Positions 7,075 to 15,260 of a stretch of 37,970 bases of DNA are shown in pieces. A program made the translations under genes and the position numbers. Below the pieces are notes generated by a model. It saw only the letters and a list, made by a program, of their open reading frames with translations, was not told where the DNA came from and searched no databases. Numbering within the stretch: the first letter of the stretch is position 1; every line of letters starts with the position of its first letter. This DNA comes from an uncultured Collinsella sp. (GTDB lineage: Bacteria; Actinomycetota; Coriobacteriia; Coriobacteriales; Coriobacteriaceae): assembly GCA_900541135.1 (NCBI GenBank), contig UQIG01000020.1, positions 1 to 37,970 of the forward strand, given 5' to 3'.

Positions 7075-8094
7075 ATGAGTAACGTTCGCGTTTGTGTAGA
7101 CGTTGTGGGCGGAGACGAGAAACCTCAGGTTGTTCTCGATGGTATCGAGGCTGCACTTGCCGCCGATCCCGATATCGAGGTCTTGGCAGCTGGCCCCGCC
7201 GAAATCGTCAATCCCTTTGCCGCTTCCCATGCACGTGTTGAGGCCCTTGAGGCACCTGACGTTATCGCCATGGATGACGATCCCATTCGCGCCGTGATGA
7301 CCAAACGCAAGTCGTCGATCGTGCTGTCGTGTCGCGCCATCAAGAAGGGTAATGCGGACGCGTTCTTCTCTGCCGGCTCCACCGGCGCCATGACCGCCGC
7401 CGCCACCGCCTATGTGACGCCGTTTAGGTATCAGGCCGAAGGCAAGAAGCAGCCGGTGCGCCCCTGTCTGACCAATGCGCTGCCCAATCGCGCCGGCGGT
7501 CTGACGGTGCTGTGCGATATGGGCGCCAACCCCGATGTCGAGGTCGATGACATGGTACGTTTTGCCCAGATGGGTAGCGCCTATGCCCGCGTCGTCCTGG
7601 GCATCGAGCATCCCCGCGTGGGCCTGCTTGCCAACGGCACCGAGGACGAGAAGGGCTCCAACTTCACCAAGGCCTGTTTCCCTGCTATGAAGGCCGCCGT
7701 TCCCGGCTTTGTTGGTAACTGCGAGGGCACCGACCTCACCTCAGGTAACTTCGATGTCGTCGTTGCCGATGGCATGTCGGGCAACATCGCGCTCAAGGCC
7801 ACTGAGGGCGCTGCTAAGTTTTTGCTGCAGGAACTCAAGGGCGTCTTTATGTCTTCGCTTGGCACCAAGATCGCCGCACTGCTCATCAAAAAGCAGATGC
7901 GCGAGATTAAGGCCAAGCTCTCTGGCGACGCCAAGGGCGGCGCGATTCTTTTGGGCCTGCGCGGCGTGGTCCTGATCGGCCATGGTGCCACCTCGGTCGA
8001 GGCTGTTAAAAACGGTACGCTTGCGGCGGCCGAAGCCGTGCGCGCCGGGCTGGTCGAGAATGTCGCCAACTCTATGGACGGTATCGTTTTATAA
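7075..8094 (+). CDS. plsX: phosphate acyltransferase PlsX
   Basis: Converts acyl-ACP (and, with PlsY downstream in the pathway, FakA-made acyl phosphate) at the entry to phosphatidic acid synthesis. The 339-residue product has the PlsX N-terminus VCVDVVGGDEKP (family form VAVDAMGGDxxP, so A and M are replaced by V), the SAGSTGAMTAAA motif, CDMGANPDVEVDD, GLLANGTEDEKG and GFVGNCEGTDL. TAAGGAG at 7061-7067 is seven bases before the ATG at 7075 and only one before an ATG at 7069, so the former is chosen. It is preceded by a terminator-like hairpin and followed by a 22-base palindrome before acpP. Unlike B. subtilis, no fapR lies upstream and no fabD-fabG downstream. Confidence 0.96.
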   Translation: MSNVRVCVDVVGGDEKPQVVLDGIEAALAADPDIEVLAAGPAEIVNPFAASHARVEALEAPDVIAMDDDPIRAVMTKRKSSIVLSCRAIKKGNADAFFSAGSTGAMTAAATAYVTPFRYQAEGKKQPVRPCLTNALPNRAGGLTVLCDMGANPDVEVDDMVRFAQMGSAYARVVLGIEHPRVGLLANGTEDEKGSNFTKACFPAMKAAVPGFVGNCEGTDLTSGNFDVVVADGMSGNIALKATEGAAKFLLQELKGVFMSSLGTKIAALLIKKQMREIKAKLSGDAKGGAILLGLRGVVLIGHGATSVEAVKNGTLAAAEAVRAGLVENVANSMDGIVL

Positions 8095-8141
8095 GAGCGA
8101 GTTAGAGTGCTGTTATGTGCTTCGCGGCGCACGTCGTGGGG

Positions 8142-8147
8142 TAGAAT
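8142..8147 (+). promoter_or_regulatory. possible -10 element for acpP
   Basis: GGGTAGAAT contains TAGAAT 72 bases ahead of the acpP ATG. With a start point near 8154, the palindrome at 8161-8182 would fall in the first 30 bases of the transcript. No -35 hexamer is clear. Confidence 0.4.
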
Positions 8148-8160
8148 CAGAACCGTGTCT

Positions 8161-8182
8161 TGGTACCGCCCGGGCGGTACCA
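8161..8182 (+). promoter_or_regulatory. perfect 22-base palindrome in the acpP leader
   Basis: TGGTACCGCCC is followed at once by its exact reverse complement. As DNA this is an ideal two-fold site for a dimeric regulator; as RNA it folds into a nine-pair stem with a four-base loop, followed by TTCTTTTGG, which is a poor terminator tail. It lies between the presumed -10 (8142) and the acpP ribosome site (GAGAGGAAG at 8205-8213). Confidence 0.7.
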
Positions 8183-8218
8183 TTCTTTTGGTATTCATGC
8201 ACTATGAGAGGAAGCGCT

Positions 8219-8461
8219 ATGGACCGCTCCGAAATCTTCGACAAGATCGCCGAGGTCGCTGCTGACGTTCTGGGCGTCGATGTTGCCGTAATTAGCGAGG
8301 AGACCACCTTTGACGACCTCGATGCCAACTCGCTCGAGCGCCTGCAGCTGGTTACGGCTATCGAGGACGAGTTCAACCTCGAGATCGATGACGAGACCCT
8401 GCTCTCGCTCAACTCTGTCGCCGACGCCGTCGACGCTATCGAAGCTGCCAAGGAGGCCTAA
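8219..8461 (+). CDS. acpP: acyl carrier protein
   Basis: Eighty-residue acidic four-helix carrier of the growing acyl chain in type II fatty acid synthesis. The phosphopantetheine serine is Ser38 in LDANSLERLQLVTAIEDEF; helix II and the following EDEFNLEI align well with standard ACPs. The usual DSL motif is NSL here, so the aspartate just before the serine, which helps the holo-ACP synthase bind, is asparagine. GAGAGGAAG precedes the ATG. It stands alone between plsX and rnc, the order seen in Firmicutes minus the fab genes. It could be a specialised carrier, but position next to rnc argues for the housekeeping ACP. Confidence 0.92.
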   Translation: MDRSEIFDKIAEVAADVLGVDVAVISEETTFDDLDANSLERLQLVTAIEDEFNLEIDDETLLSLNSVADAVDAIEAAKEA

Positions 8462-8464
8462 GTC

Positions 8465-9190
8465 TTGGCTTTATCCGAACGACTTACGCGCGCCCAGGAA
8501 ATCCTGGGCCACGAGTTCAACAATAAGGTGCTGCTGCGCGCGGCCCTTACGCATCCCTCGGCAGTCGAGGGCCAGCCGGTTTCTGCCAGCTATGAGCGCC
8601 TTGAGTTCTTGGGCGATTCCATTTTGGGCGCTGTGGTCGCACGCTCCCTGTTTGAGTCCTATCCCGAGTTTGACGAGGGCAAGCTCACTCGCTTGAAGGT
8701 GTCGCTTGTCTCGGGCGCCACGCTATCCGAGGTTTCTCACGAGTTGGGCATCGACGACATCATTATCTTTGGTGCCTCCGAGACCGGTACCGGTGCGCGC
8801 GGCCTGCATTCGGCCCTCGAGAACGTCTATGAGTCGCTCGTGGGCGCGCTGTACCTGGATGCCGGCTGGGACGTTGCGGCGGAGTTCATTCGCCGTACGC
8901 TTAAGCCGCATTTGGCTTCCGAGCGTGCCGAGCATCCTGCGAACCCCAAGTCGTTTTTGCAGGAGTGCGTGCAAGCCGACGGTCACGAACCTCCGGCGTA
9001 CAAGCTCGTTGGCTCCGAGGGCCCGGCGCATGCGCCCACCTTTACCGCTGTGGTTTTGATCGATGGTATTCGCCAGGGTCGCGGCTCCGGTTCCTCTAAG
9101 AAGGAAGCCGAGGGAGCCGCCGCGCTTGAGGCGCTCGACCGTATGGGTTACACCACCAACGGCGTGATTCTCAATAAGAAGCACGTGTAA
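8465..9190 (+). CDS. rnc: ribonuclease III
   Basis: Double-strand-specific endoribonuclease that processes rRNA precursors and structured mRNAs. The 241-residue product carries the catalytic signature ERLEFLGDSILGAVV (residues about 40-54), the second acidic cluster VYESLVGALYLDAGWD near residue 120 and a C-terminal double-stranded RNA binding domain from about residue 155 (NPKSFLQE start, GSGSSKKEAEGAAALEAL end). The start is a TTG, supported by AGGAGG at 8451-8456 with eight bases of spacing. Its ribosome site is inside the end of acpP, so the two are cotranscribed. Confidence 0.96.
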   Translation: MALSERLTRAQEILGHEFNNKVLLRAALTHPSAVEGQPVSASYERLEFLGDSILGAVVARSLFESYPEFDEGKLTRLKVSLVSGATLSEVSHELGIDDIIIFGASETGTGARGLHSALENVYESLVGALYLDAGWDVAAEFIRRTLKPHLASERAEHPANPKSFLQECVQADGHEPPAYKLVGSEGPAHAPTFTAVVLIDGIRQGRGSGSSKKEAEGAAALEALDRMGYTTNGVILNKKHV

Positions 9191-9200
9191 GCGAGGAACC

Positions 9201-12200
9201 GTGTATCTCAAGTCCCTCACGCTCAAAGGGTTCAAGTCGTTTGCCGACCGCGCCCATATGACGTTTGAGCCGGGCCTGACCGTCATCGTCGGTCCCAACG
9301 GCTCGGGAAAATCGAACATCTCCGACTCGATTCTGTGGGTCCTGGGCGAGCAGAGCGCCAAGCAGCTGCGCGGCCAGGCCATGGAGGATGTCATCTTCTC
9401 GGGCTCGTCGGCGCGCAAGCCGGTGGGTGTGGCCGAGGTCACGCTGGTGCTCGACAACTCGGACCATATGCTGCCCGTCGACTTTGATGAGGTCGCCATC
9501 ACCCGTCGTATGTATCGCTCGGGCGAAAGCGAGTACCTCATCAACTCGAGCCCGTGCCGCCTGATGGACATCCAGGACATCTTGCACGATTCGGGACTGG
9601 GCAAGGATACGCACTCCATCATCAGCCAGGGCAAGCTCGATGCCATTTTGCAGAGCCGCCCCGAGGAGCGCCGCGCCCTGATCGAGGAGGCTGCCGGCAT
9701 CTCCAAGCACAAGCGTCGCAAGGAGCGTGCGCTCAAAAAGATTAAGTCGATGGACGAGCACCTGACCCGTGCCCTCGATATCAACAAGGAAATCGCCCGT
9801 CAGCTGCGACCGCTGGAGCGTCAGGTCGATCGCGCGCGCAAGTACAAAGAGCTGTCCTCGCGCGCGAACGAGCTTACGCAGATGCTGGCCGTCGATGAGC
9901 TTCGTTCGCTGCAGTCGCAGTGGAACGACCTGGAGAGCCGCTCCAAGGAGGGCGCTGCCGAGCTTGAGCTCGCGCAATACCGCCTGGGCGAGAAAGAGCG
10001 CGAGCTCGAGAAGCTCCAAGTTATGCTCGAGGAAAAGGGCCTGTTTGTTGGCGACTTGGGCGAGCAGCGCCGCCATATGCAAGATGTGGTCGGTCGCATT
10101 AACTCCGACATGCGCCTGCTCGAGGAAAAGGGTCACAACATGGTGTCGCGCCTGTCCGACATGCGCGGCCAGATCTCGAGCTCCGAGCATCAGCGCCGTC
10201 GCGTGGTCGAGGAGCTCGAGGATGCGCGTGCCCAACTCGAGGAAGTGACCGGCGCGCATATGCAGGCCCAGGAGGACGTTGACGCCGCCGGTCCTGCCGC
10301 CGCCGAGCTTCACGAGCGTCGCGTGGCGCTCGACAACCAGATTTCGCAGCTTACGCGCGAGCAGCGCGATGTGCAGCGTGTGGCCGATAACGCCGCGCTC
10401 GAGCTTGCCAAGGTAAAGGATTCGCTTTCCAATGCCGAGGTCGAGGACAACATGTATGCCTCGCGCCTGGAGCAGATCGATGAGCAGCTCGAGGAGGTCA
10501 CGGCATCGCTTGAGAGCCGCCGCGACCGTGCTGAGGAGCTTGAGAGCGCCCTTGAGGCGGCTCGTCAGGCCCAGAGCGATGCGCGCGAGGCCACCGAGAC
10601 GGCACGCGCTGCCCTCAAGGACCTGCGTGCCCGCGAGAGCGAGGCGCGCAACAAGCTGTCCGAGGTGCGCTCGGAGCTCGCGAGCCAAAAGAAGCTCGAT
10701 GCTCGCATGGCCGACAGCTCGCCGCTCGTAAGCCGTCTGGTGGGCGCGCTGGGCGATGATGTTTCGGGCCGTCTGGGCGATGTACTCGAGGCACCGCGTG
10801 AGCTTGAGGGCCTGGTTGAGCAGCTGCTCGCCGGCGATATCGATGCCCTGCTGTTCGATAACACTGCCGCACTTGAGCGTGCCGGTCGCGCTGCCCTGGA
10901 CCAGAAGAAGGCCTCGGGTGAGGCGCTGCTGGTGGCGCGCAGTGTGAGCGGCTCTGCGGCCGCCGAGGGCGCCGCCGGTACCCGTCTTGTTGATCGCCTG
11001 TCCGTGCGTGCCGGCTACGGTCCGGTCGTCGAGGCCTTGCTTGGCGGCTATTACGTGGTCGATGACTTGCCTTGTGCGCTGTCCGCGCCGGTCGTTGATG
11101 GCGTGACCTATGTGACTCCCGATGGCGCACGTGTTGCCTGCGGCGGCCTGGTTCGCGTGGGGCTTGATGCCGGCGAGGCTTCGGGCGCTCTGGAGCGCAA
11201 GCGTCGTATCCGCGAGCTGGAGGGCCTGGAGCCCGATCTTACTGCCGCGTTTGAGCATGTTTCTGATCAGGTCGTCGAGGCCAATGCGGCCGTCGAGGAG
11301 GCGCGCGCCGCCGAGGGCGATGCCGCCGGCGAGATTGCCCGTCTTGAGGGCGAGCGCCGCTCGCTGCTCTCTGAGATTGGCCGCCTGGAGCAGAGTGCCA
11401 ACAATGCCGAGGTCGAGCGCGTGCGCATTTCCAAGCGCCGCGAGCAGGCCGCAGAGGCCGTTCGTGCCGCACGTCCGCGCGTGGACGAGCTCACTCGTTC
11501 GCGTGACGAGTCCCGTGCGCAGGCGAGCGACTTAGGCTTGCAGATTGCCGAGGCCAATGATGAGCTCGATCGCGTGCGCCGTGATGATTCCGAGGCAGCC
11601 GGCAAGCTCGCCGATGCTAAGGTGCGCCTGGCCCAGACGAGCGAGCGCCTGCGTTCGCTGAAGGGCCGCGTGCCCGATCTTGAGCATCGCCTGGAAGGCA
11701 TCGACCGCCGTATCCACGGAACACGCCAGGCCTCGCGCTCGCTTGAGCTGCTGCGCCTTCGCGTCGATCCCATGCACGAGCGCTATTCTGCCCTGTTGGA
11801 GCGCGCCTCGGACTGGGCTGCGCGCTTGCGCGATCAGGCAACGCTTGAGGAGGCGGACTCGGCTTCGCTCAAGAAGACCATCGAGGACGCCAAGACCGAG
11901 GTCGCCCGCGCCAAGGAGCGGGTCGATGCTGCCACGGCGACGCAAAACGAGTTCAAGGTCGCACGCGGCAAGCTCGAGGTGCAGGTAGAGGCTGCCATTA
12001 AGGCCATCACCGCCGACGGCACCACGGTGCTCGAGGAAGCGCTCATGCTGCCGGCGCCCACCGATCGTGACGCTGCCGAGCGCGAGCTCAACCAACTCGT
12101 GCGCCAAATCAACAATCTGGGCCCCGTGAACCAGGTTGCCATGGAGGAGTACGAGCAGCTCAAGCGCCGCGCCGATTACATCGAGGAGCAACTGGCCGAT

Positions 12201-12737
12201 CTGGAGAGCGCGCGCAAGGCGCTCACCAAGATCACCGTGGCGATTGACCGCAAGATGCGCAAGGCGTTCCTGGTGACGTTTGAGAAGGTCGACGCGAACT
12301 TCCGCGAGATCTTCGCCATGCTCTTCCCGGGTGGTCAGGCTCACCTTGAGATGACCGATCCCGAGCATCCTGCCGAGACGGGCATTGAGGTCGTGGCGCA
12401 GCCGCGCGGCAAGCGTATCACCAAGATGATGCTCATGTCCGGTGGCGAGAAGAGCCTGACGGCGCTCGCTCTGCTCTTTGCCGTATACCGTACGCGCACG
12501 GTGCCGTTCTATGTGCTGGACGAGGTCGAGGCGGCGCTCGACGACGCCAACCTGTCCAAGCTCATCGGCGCCCTCGATGTGCTGCGTTCCGATACGCAGC
12601 TCTTGGTAATCTCGCATCAGCGCCGTACTATGGAGGATGCTGACGTTCTCTACGGCGTCTCGATGCAAGCCGACGGCGTCAGTCGCGTCGTCTCGCAAAA
12701 ACTCGATCGCGAAACCGGAAAGGTCGTGAATGCATAA
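9201..12737 (+). CDS. smc: chromosome segregation protein SMC
   Basis: Full-length condensin ATPase of 1178 residues that, with ScpAB, folds and separates sister chromosomes. Domain order: N-terminal ATPase half with Walker A GPNGSGKS at residues 31-38; first coiled coil about 165-500; hinge about 510-655, with the glycine-rich stretches typical of SMC hinges; second coiled coil about 660-1000; C-terminal ATPase half with ABC signature LMSGGEKSLTALALLF near 1078 and Walker B VLDEVEAALDD near 1104. GTG start, with GCGAGGA just upstream, gives MYLKSLTLKGFKSFAD, the standard SMC opening. The stop overlaps the ftsY ATG (TAATG). The rnc-smc-ftsY-ffh order is shared by Firmicutes and Actinobacteria. 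Confidence 0.97.
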   Translation: MYLKSLTLKGFKSFADRAHMTFEPGLTVIVGPNGSGKSNISDSILWVLGEQSAKQLRGQAMEDVIFSGSSARKPVGVAEVTLVLDNSDHMLPVDFDEVAITRRMYRSGESEYLINSSPCRLMDIQDILHDSGLGKDTHSIISQGKLDAILQSRPEERRALIEEAAGISKHKRRKERALKKIKSMDEHLTRALDINKEIARQLRPLERQVDRARKYKELSSRANELTQMLAVDELRSLQSQWNDLESRSKEGAAELELAQYRLGEKERELEKLQVMLEEKGLFVGDLGEQRRHMQDVVGRINSDMRLLEEKGHNMVSRLSDMRGQISSSEHQRRRVVEELEDARAQLEEVTGAHMQAQEDVDAAGPAAAELHERRVALDNQISQLTREQRDVQRVADNAALELAKVKDSLSNAEVEDNMYASRLEQIDEQLEEVTASLESRRDRAEELESALEAARQAQSDAREATETARAALKDLRARESEARNKLSEVRSELASQKKLDARMADSSPLVSRLVGALGDDVSGRLGDVLEAPRELEGLVEQLLAGDIDALLFDNTAALERAGRAALDQKKASGEALLVARSVSGSAAAEGAAGTRLVDRLSVRAGYGPVVEALLGGYYVVDDLPCALSAPVVDGVTYVTPDGARVACGGLVRVGLDAGEASGALERKRRIRELEGLEPDLTAAFEHVSDQVVEANAAVEEARAAEGDAAGEIARLEGERRSLLSEIGRLEQSANNAEVERVRISKRREQAAEAVRAARPRVDELTRSRDESRAQASDLGLQIAEANDELDRVRRDDSEAAGKLADAKVRLAQTSERLRSLKGRVPDLEHRLEGIDRRIHGTRQASRSLELLRLRVDPMHERYSALLERASDWAARLRDQATLEEADSASLKKTIEDAKTEVARAKERVDAATATQNEFKVARGKLEVQVEAAIKAITADGTTVLEEALMLPAPTDRDAAERELNQLVRQINNLGPVNQVAMEEYEQLKRRADYIEEQLADLESARKALTKITVAIDRKMRKAFLVTFEKVDANFREIFAMLFPGGQAHLEMTDPEHPAETGIEVVAQPRGKRITKMMLMSGGEKSLTALALLFAVYRTRTVPFYVLDEVEAALDDANLSKLIGALDVLRSDTQLLVISHQRRTMEDADVLYGVSMQADGVSRVVSQKLDRETGKVVNA

Positions 12738-13654
12738 TGGGATTCTTTGACGCTCTCTCGCGCGGACTTGAGCGCAGCCGCGAGGCCCTTAACGAGGTCT
12801 TCTACTTTGGCGGTGAGGTCGACGAGGATTTTTGGGAGGACCTTGAGGACACCCTCGTTATGGGTGACATGGGTGCCGAGGTCGCCATTCAGGTCTCCGA
12901 TGACCTGCGTGACGCCGCTGCCAAGAAGAACCTTAAGACCGCCCCGCAGCTTCGCCGCGCCCTGGCCGAGCAGCTCGAGGGCCATTTTGTGCCTGTTGAG
13001 CGCGACCCGTTTTCCGATTCGCCGAGCTGCGTGCTGTTTGTCGGCATCAACGGCGCCGGCAAGACCACCACGGTCGGCAAGATTGCGAGCGCCATGGCCG
13101 CCCGCGGCAAGAACGTGGTGATCGGTTCGGCCGACACCTTCCGCGCCGCCGCCATCGAGCAGCTCGATGTGTGGGGCCAGCGTGCCGGCGTACCGGTTAT
13201 CAAGCGCGACCGGGGCTCCGATCCGGCGAGCGTGTGCTATGACGTGCTCGACGAGGCCGATAAGCGCGGCAGCGACCTGGTGCTCATCGATACCGCCGGC
13301 CGTTTGCACACGAGCCCCGAGCTCATGCGTGAGCTCGCCAAGGTGGTCAATGTGACCCGTAAGCGCGCCGCCAATATGGCCGCCGGCCCCATGCCGGTCT
13401 CGGTCGTGCTTGTGATCGATGCCGCCACTGGTCAGAACGGTCTGAACCAGGCGCTCGAGTTTAACGAGGCGCTGGGCCTGGACGGTATTATCATGACTAA
13501 GCTCGACGGCACGGCTAAGGGCGGTATCGCCATGGCCGTGGCCGAGAAGCTCAAGCTCCCGATCCTGCGCATCGGCGTGGGCGAGCAGGTTGATGACCTG
13601 CAGGAGTTTAACGCCAAAGATTTCTGCCGCGCCCTGGTGGGCGAGTCCAACTAA
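12737..13654 (+). CDS. ftsY: signal recognition particle receptor FtsY
   Basis: SRP receptor GTPase that docks ribosome-nascent chain complexes at the membrane. At 305 residues it is the short type: helical N domain (residues about 1-90), then the G domain with Walker A GINGAGKTTTVGKIA near residue 101, DTFRAAAIEQL, DTAGRLHTSPELM near 185 and TKLDGTAKGG near 254. The long acidic A domain of E. coli FtsY is missing; as in other Gram-positive bacteria, the N-terminal amphipathic start (MGFFDALSRGLERSREAL) probably mediates membrane contact. Translation is coupled to smc through TAATG, and ffh follows after ten bases. Confidence 0.97.
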   Translation: MGFFDALSRGLERSREALNEVFYFGGEVDEDFWEDLEDTLVMGDMGAEVAIQVSDDLRDAAAKKNLKTAPQLRRALAEQLEGHFVPVERDPFSDSPSCVLFVGINGAGKTTTVGKIASAMAARGKNVVIGSADTFRAAAIEQLDVWGQRAGVPVIKRDRGSDPASVCYDVLDEADKRGSDLVLIDTAGRLHTSPELMRELAKVVNVTRKRAANMAAGPMPVSVVLVIDAATGQNGLNQALEFNEALGLDGIIMTKLDGTAKGGIAMAVAEKLKLPILRIGVGEQVDDLQEFNAKDFCRALVGESN

Positions 13655-13664
13655 GGAGTAACCA

Positions 13665-15140
13665 GTGTTTGATTCCCTGAGCGATCGCCTCAACGACACA
13701 TTTGACCGCCTGCGCGGTAAGGGTAAGCTGACCGAGGCCGATATTACCTCGGCCATGCGCGATATTCGCATGGCGCTGCTCGAGGCCGACGTTAACTTTA
13801 AGGTCGTCAAGGAGTTCGTCGCCAAGACCAAGGAGCGCTGCATGACCGCCGAGGTCATGGAGTCGCTGTCGCCGGCGCAAAACGTCGTCAAGATCGTGCT
13901 CGACGAGCTCACCGAGATGCTCGGCTCAACCGAGAGCAAACTCGTCTTTAGCAACCGCATTCCCAATGTCATCATGCTCGTGGGCTTGCAGGGCTCCGGT
14001 AAGACCACGGCGGCCGTAAAGCTGGCCTACCTGCTCAAGAAGCAGGGCCGCTCGCCGCTGCTCGCCGCGTGCGACGTCTACCGTCCCGCCGCTGCCGACC
14101 AGCTGGCCACGCTCGGTGGCGAGATCGGCGTGCCGGTCTTCCGCGGTGACGGAGCGCACCCGGTCGATATTGCCAAGGGCGCCATCCAAGAGGCCGTCGA
14201 CCACCTGCGTGACGTGGTCATCGTCGATACCGCCGGTCGTCTTCAGATCGACGAGCAGATGATGCAGGAGGCCGTCGACATCAAGAAGGCCGTCAAGCCC
14301 GACCAGGTGCTGATGGTCGTCGACGCCATGACCGGCCAGGACATCGTCAACGTCGTCTCGACCTTCGCCGAGCGCACCGACTTTGACGGTGTGATCATCT
14401 CCAAGCTCGACGGCGATGCCCGTGGCGGCGGCGCACTTTCGGTGCGTCAGGTGACCGGTAAGCCCATCAAGTTTGTGAGCATGGGCGAGAAACCCGATTC
14501 GCTTGAGCCGTTCTATCCCGATCGCATGGCCAAGCGCATTCTGGGCATGGGCGATGTTGTCGGCATTATCGAGAAGGCCCAGGAGGCAGCCGATGCAGAG
14601 CAGCTTGAGGCTGCCGAGCGTATGCTGCGCGAGGGCTTTACCATGAACGATATGCTCGACCAGATGAAGGCCGTCAAGAAGATGGGCGGCATGAAGGGCA
14701 TTCTGGGTATGCTTCCCGGCGGCCAGCGCGCGCTCAACCAGATGGGCGGCAACCTGGACGAGGGCATCTTCGATAAGAACGAGGCCATCATCATGTCGAT
14801 GACCAAGGAGGAGCGCCTGCGTCCCTCCATCATCAACGGCCAGCGCCGTGCCCGCATTGCCAAGGGCGCCGGTGTGACCCCCACCGAGGTCAATAGCCTT
14901 ATGAAGCAGTGGGGCGAGATGAACAAGATGATGGGCCGCATGCGCACGATAGCCAATCAGGCACAGGCCGGCGGCAAAAAGGGCAAAAAGGGAAAGAAGG
15001 GCAAGAAGATGCGCATGCCAAATATCCCTGGCCTGGACGCTATGGGTCTGGGCGGCATGGGCGGCCTGGGTACGGGCGGTCCCAAGTCCGATATGGAGCT
15101 GCTGCGCCAGATGGAAGCGCAGATGCGTAATAAGAAATAG
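13665..15140 (+). CDS. ffh: signal recognition particle protein Ffh
   Basis: SRP54 homologue, 491 residues, which binds signal sequences and 4.5S RNA and delivers them to FtsY. N domain to about residue 95; G domain with GLQGSGKTTAAVKLA near 106, DTAGRLQIDEQ near 187 and SKLDGDARGG; methionine-rich M domain from about 300 (MNDMLDQMKAVKKMGGMKG, MLPGG). The C-terminus has an unusual basic repeat, GKKGKKGKKGKK near residues 437-449, followed by a Gly/Met-rich tail. GTG start with AAGGAG at 13653-13658. There is no ylxM between ftsY and ffh, and no rpsP after it, unlike Bacillus. Confidence 0.97.
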   Translation: MFDSLSDRLNDTFDRLRGKGKLTEADITSAMRDIRMALLEADVNFKVVKEFVAKTKERCMTAEVMESLSPAQNVVKIVLDELTEMLGSTESKLVFSNRIPNVIMLVGLQGSGKTTAAVKLAYLLKKQGRSPLLAACDVYRPAAADQLATLGGEIGVPVFRGDGAHPVDIAKGAIQEAVDHLRDVVIVDTAGRLQIDEQMMQEAVDIKKAVKPDQVLMVVDAMTGQDIVNVVSTFAERTDFDGVIISKLDGDARGGGALSVRQVTGKPIKFVSMGEKPDSLEPFYPDRMAKRILGMGDVVGIIEKAQEAADAEQLEAAERMLREGFTMNDMLDQMKAVKKMGGMKGILGMLPGGQRALNQMGGNLDEGIFDKNEAIIMSMTKEERLRPSIINGQRRARIAKGAGVTPTEVNSLMKQWGEMNKMMGRMRTIANQAQAGGKKGKKGKKGKKMRMPNIPGLDAMGLGGMGGLGTGGPKSDMELLRQMEAQMRNKK

Positions 15141-15165
15141 GGCTGTAATTCCAGCTTGATATGGC

Positions 15166-15201
15166 AAAGGCCACTCGGAAGCTACCGGGTGGCCTTTGTT
15201 G
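15166..15201. terminator. terminator hairpin after ffh
   Basis: AAAGGCCACTCGG (15166-15178) and CCGGGTGGCCTTT (15185-15197) pair with one wobble around a six-base loop. The tail TTTGTTGTTGG is only moderately T-rich. The stem is nearly symmetrical, with T runs on both strands, so it may also stop transcripts of the minus-strand gene ending at 15261. It closes the long block that began at 248. The remainder of 15141-15260 shows nothing further. Confidence 0.7.
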
Positions 15202-15260
15202 TTGGCTTTGATTGTTGGGTTGCGTTCGGCGTCGCACCCCGAGCTCGCGGTGTCGTGCCG

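Noticed and set aside
9171..11258. 695-codon minus-strand open frame opposite smc
   Set aside because: It mirrors the codon bias of smc (G/C third positions suppress stops on the opposite strand), has no family motifs and no ribosome site. The same applies to the long antisense frames opposite fakA, recG, ffh and ileS.
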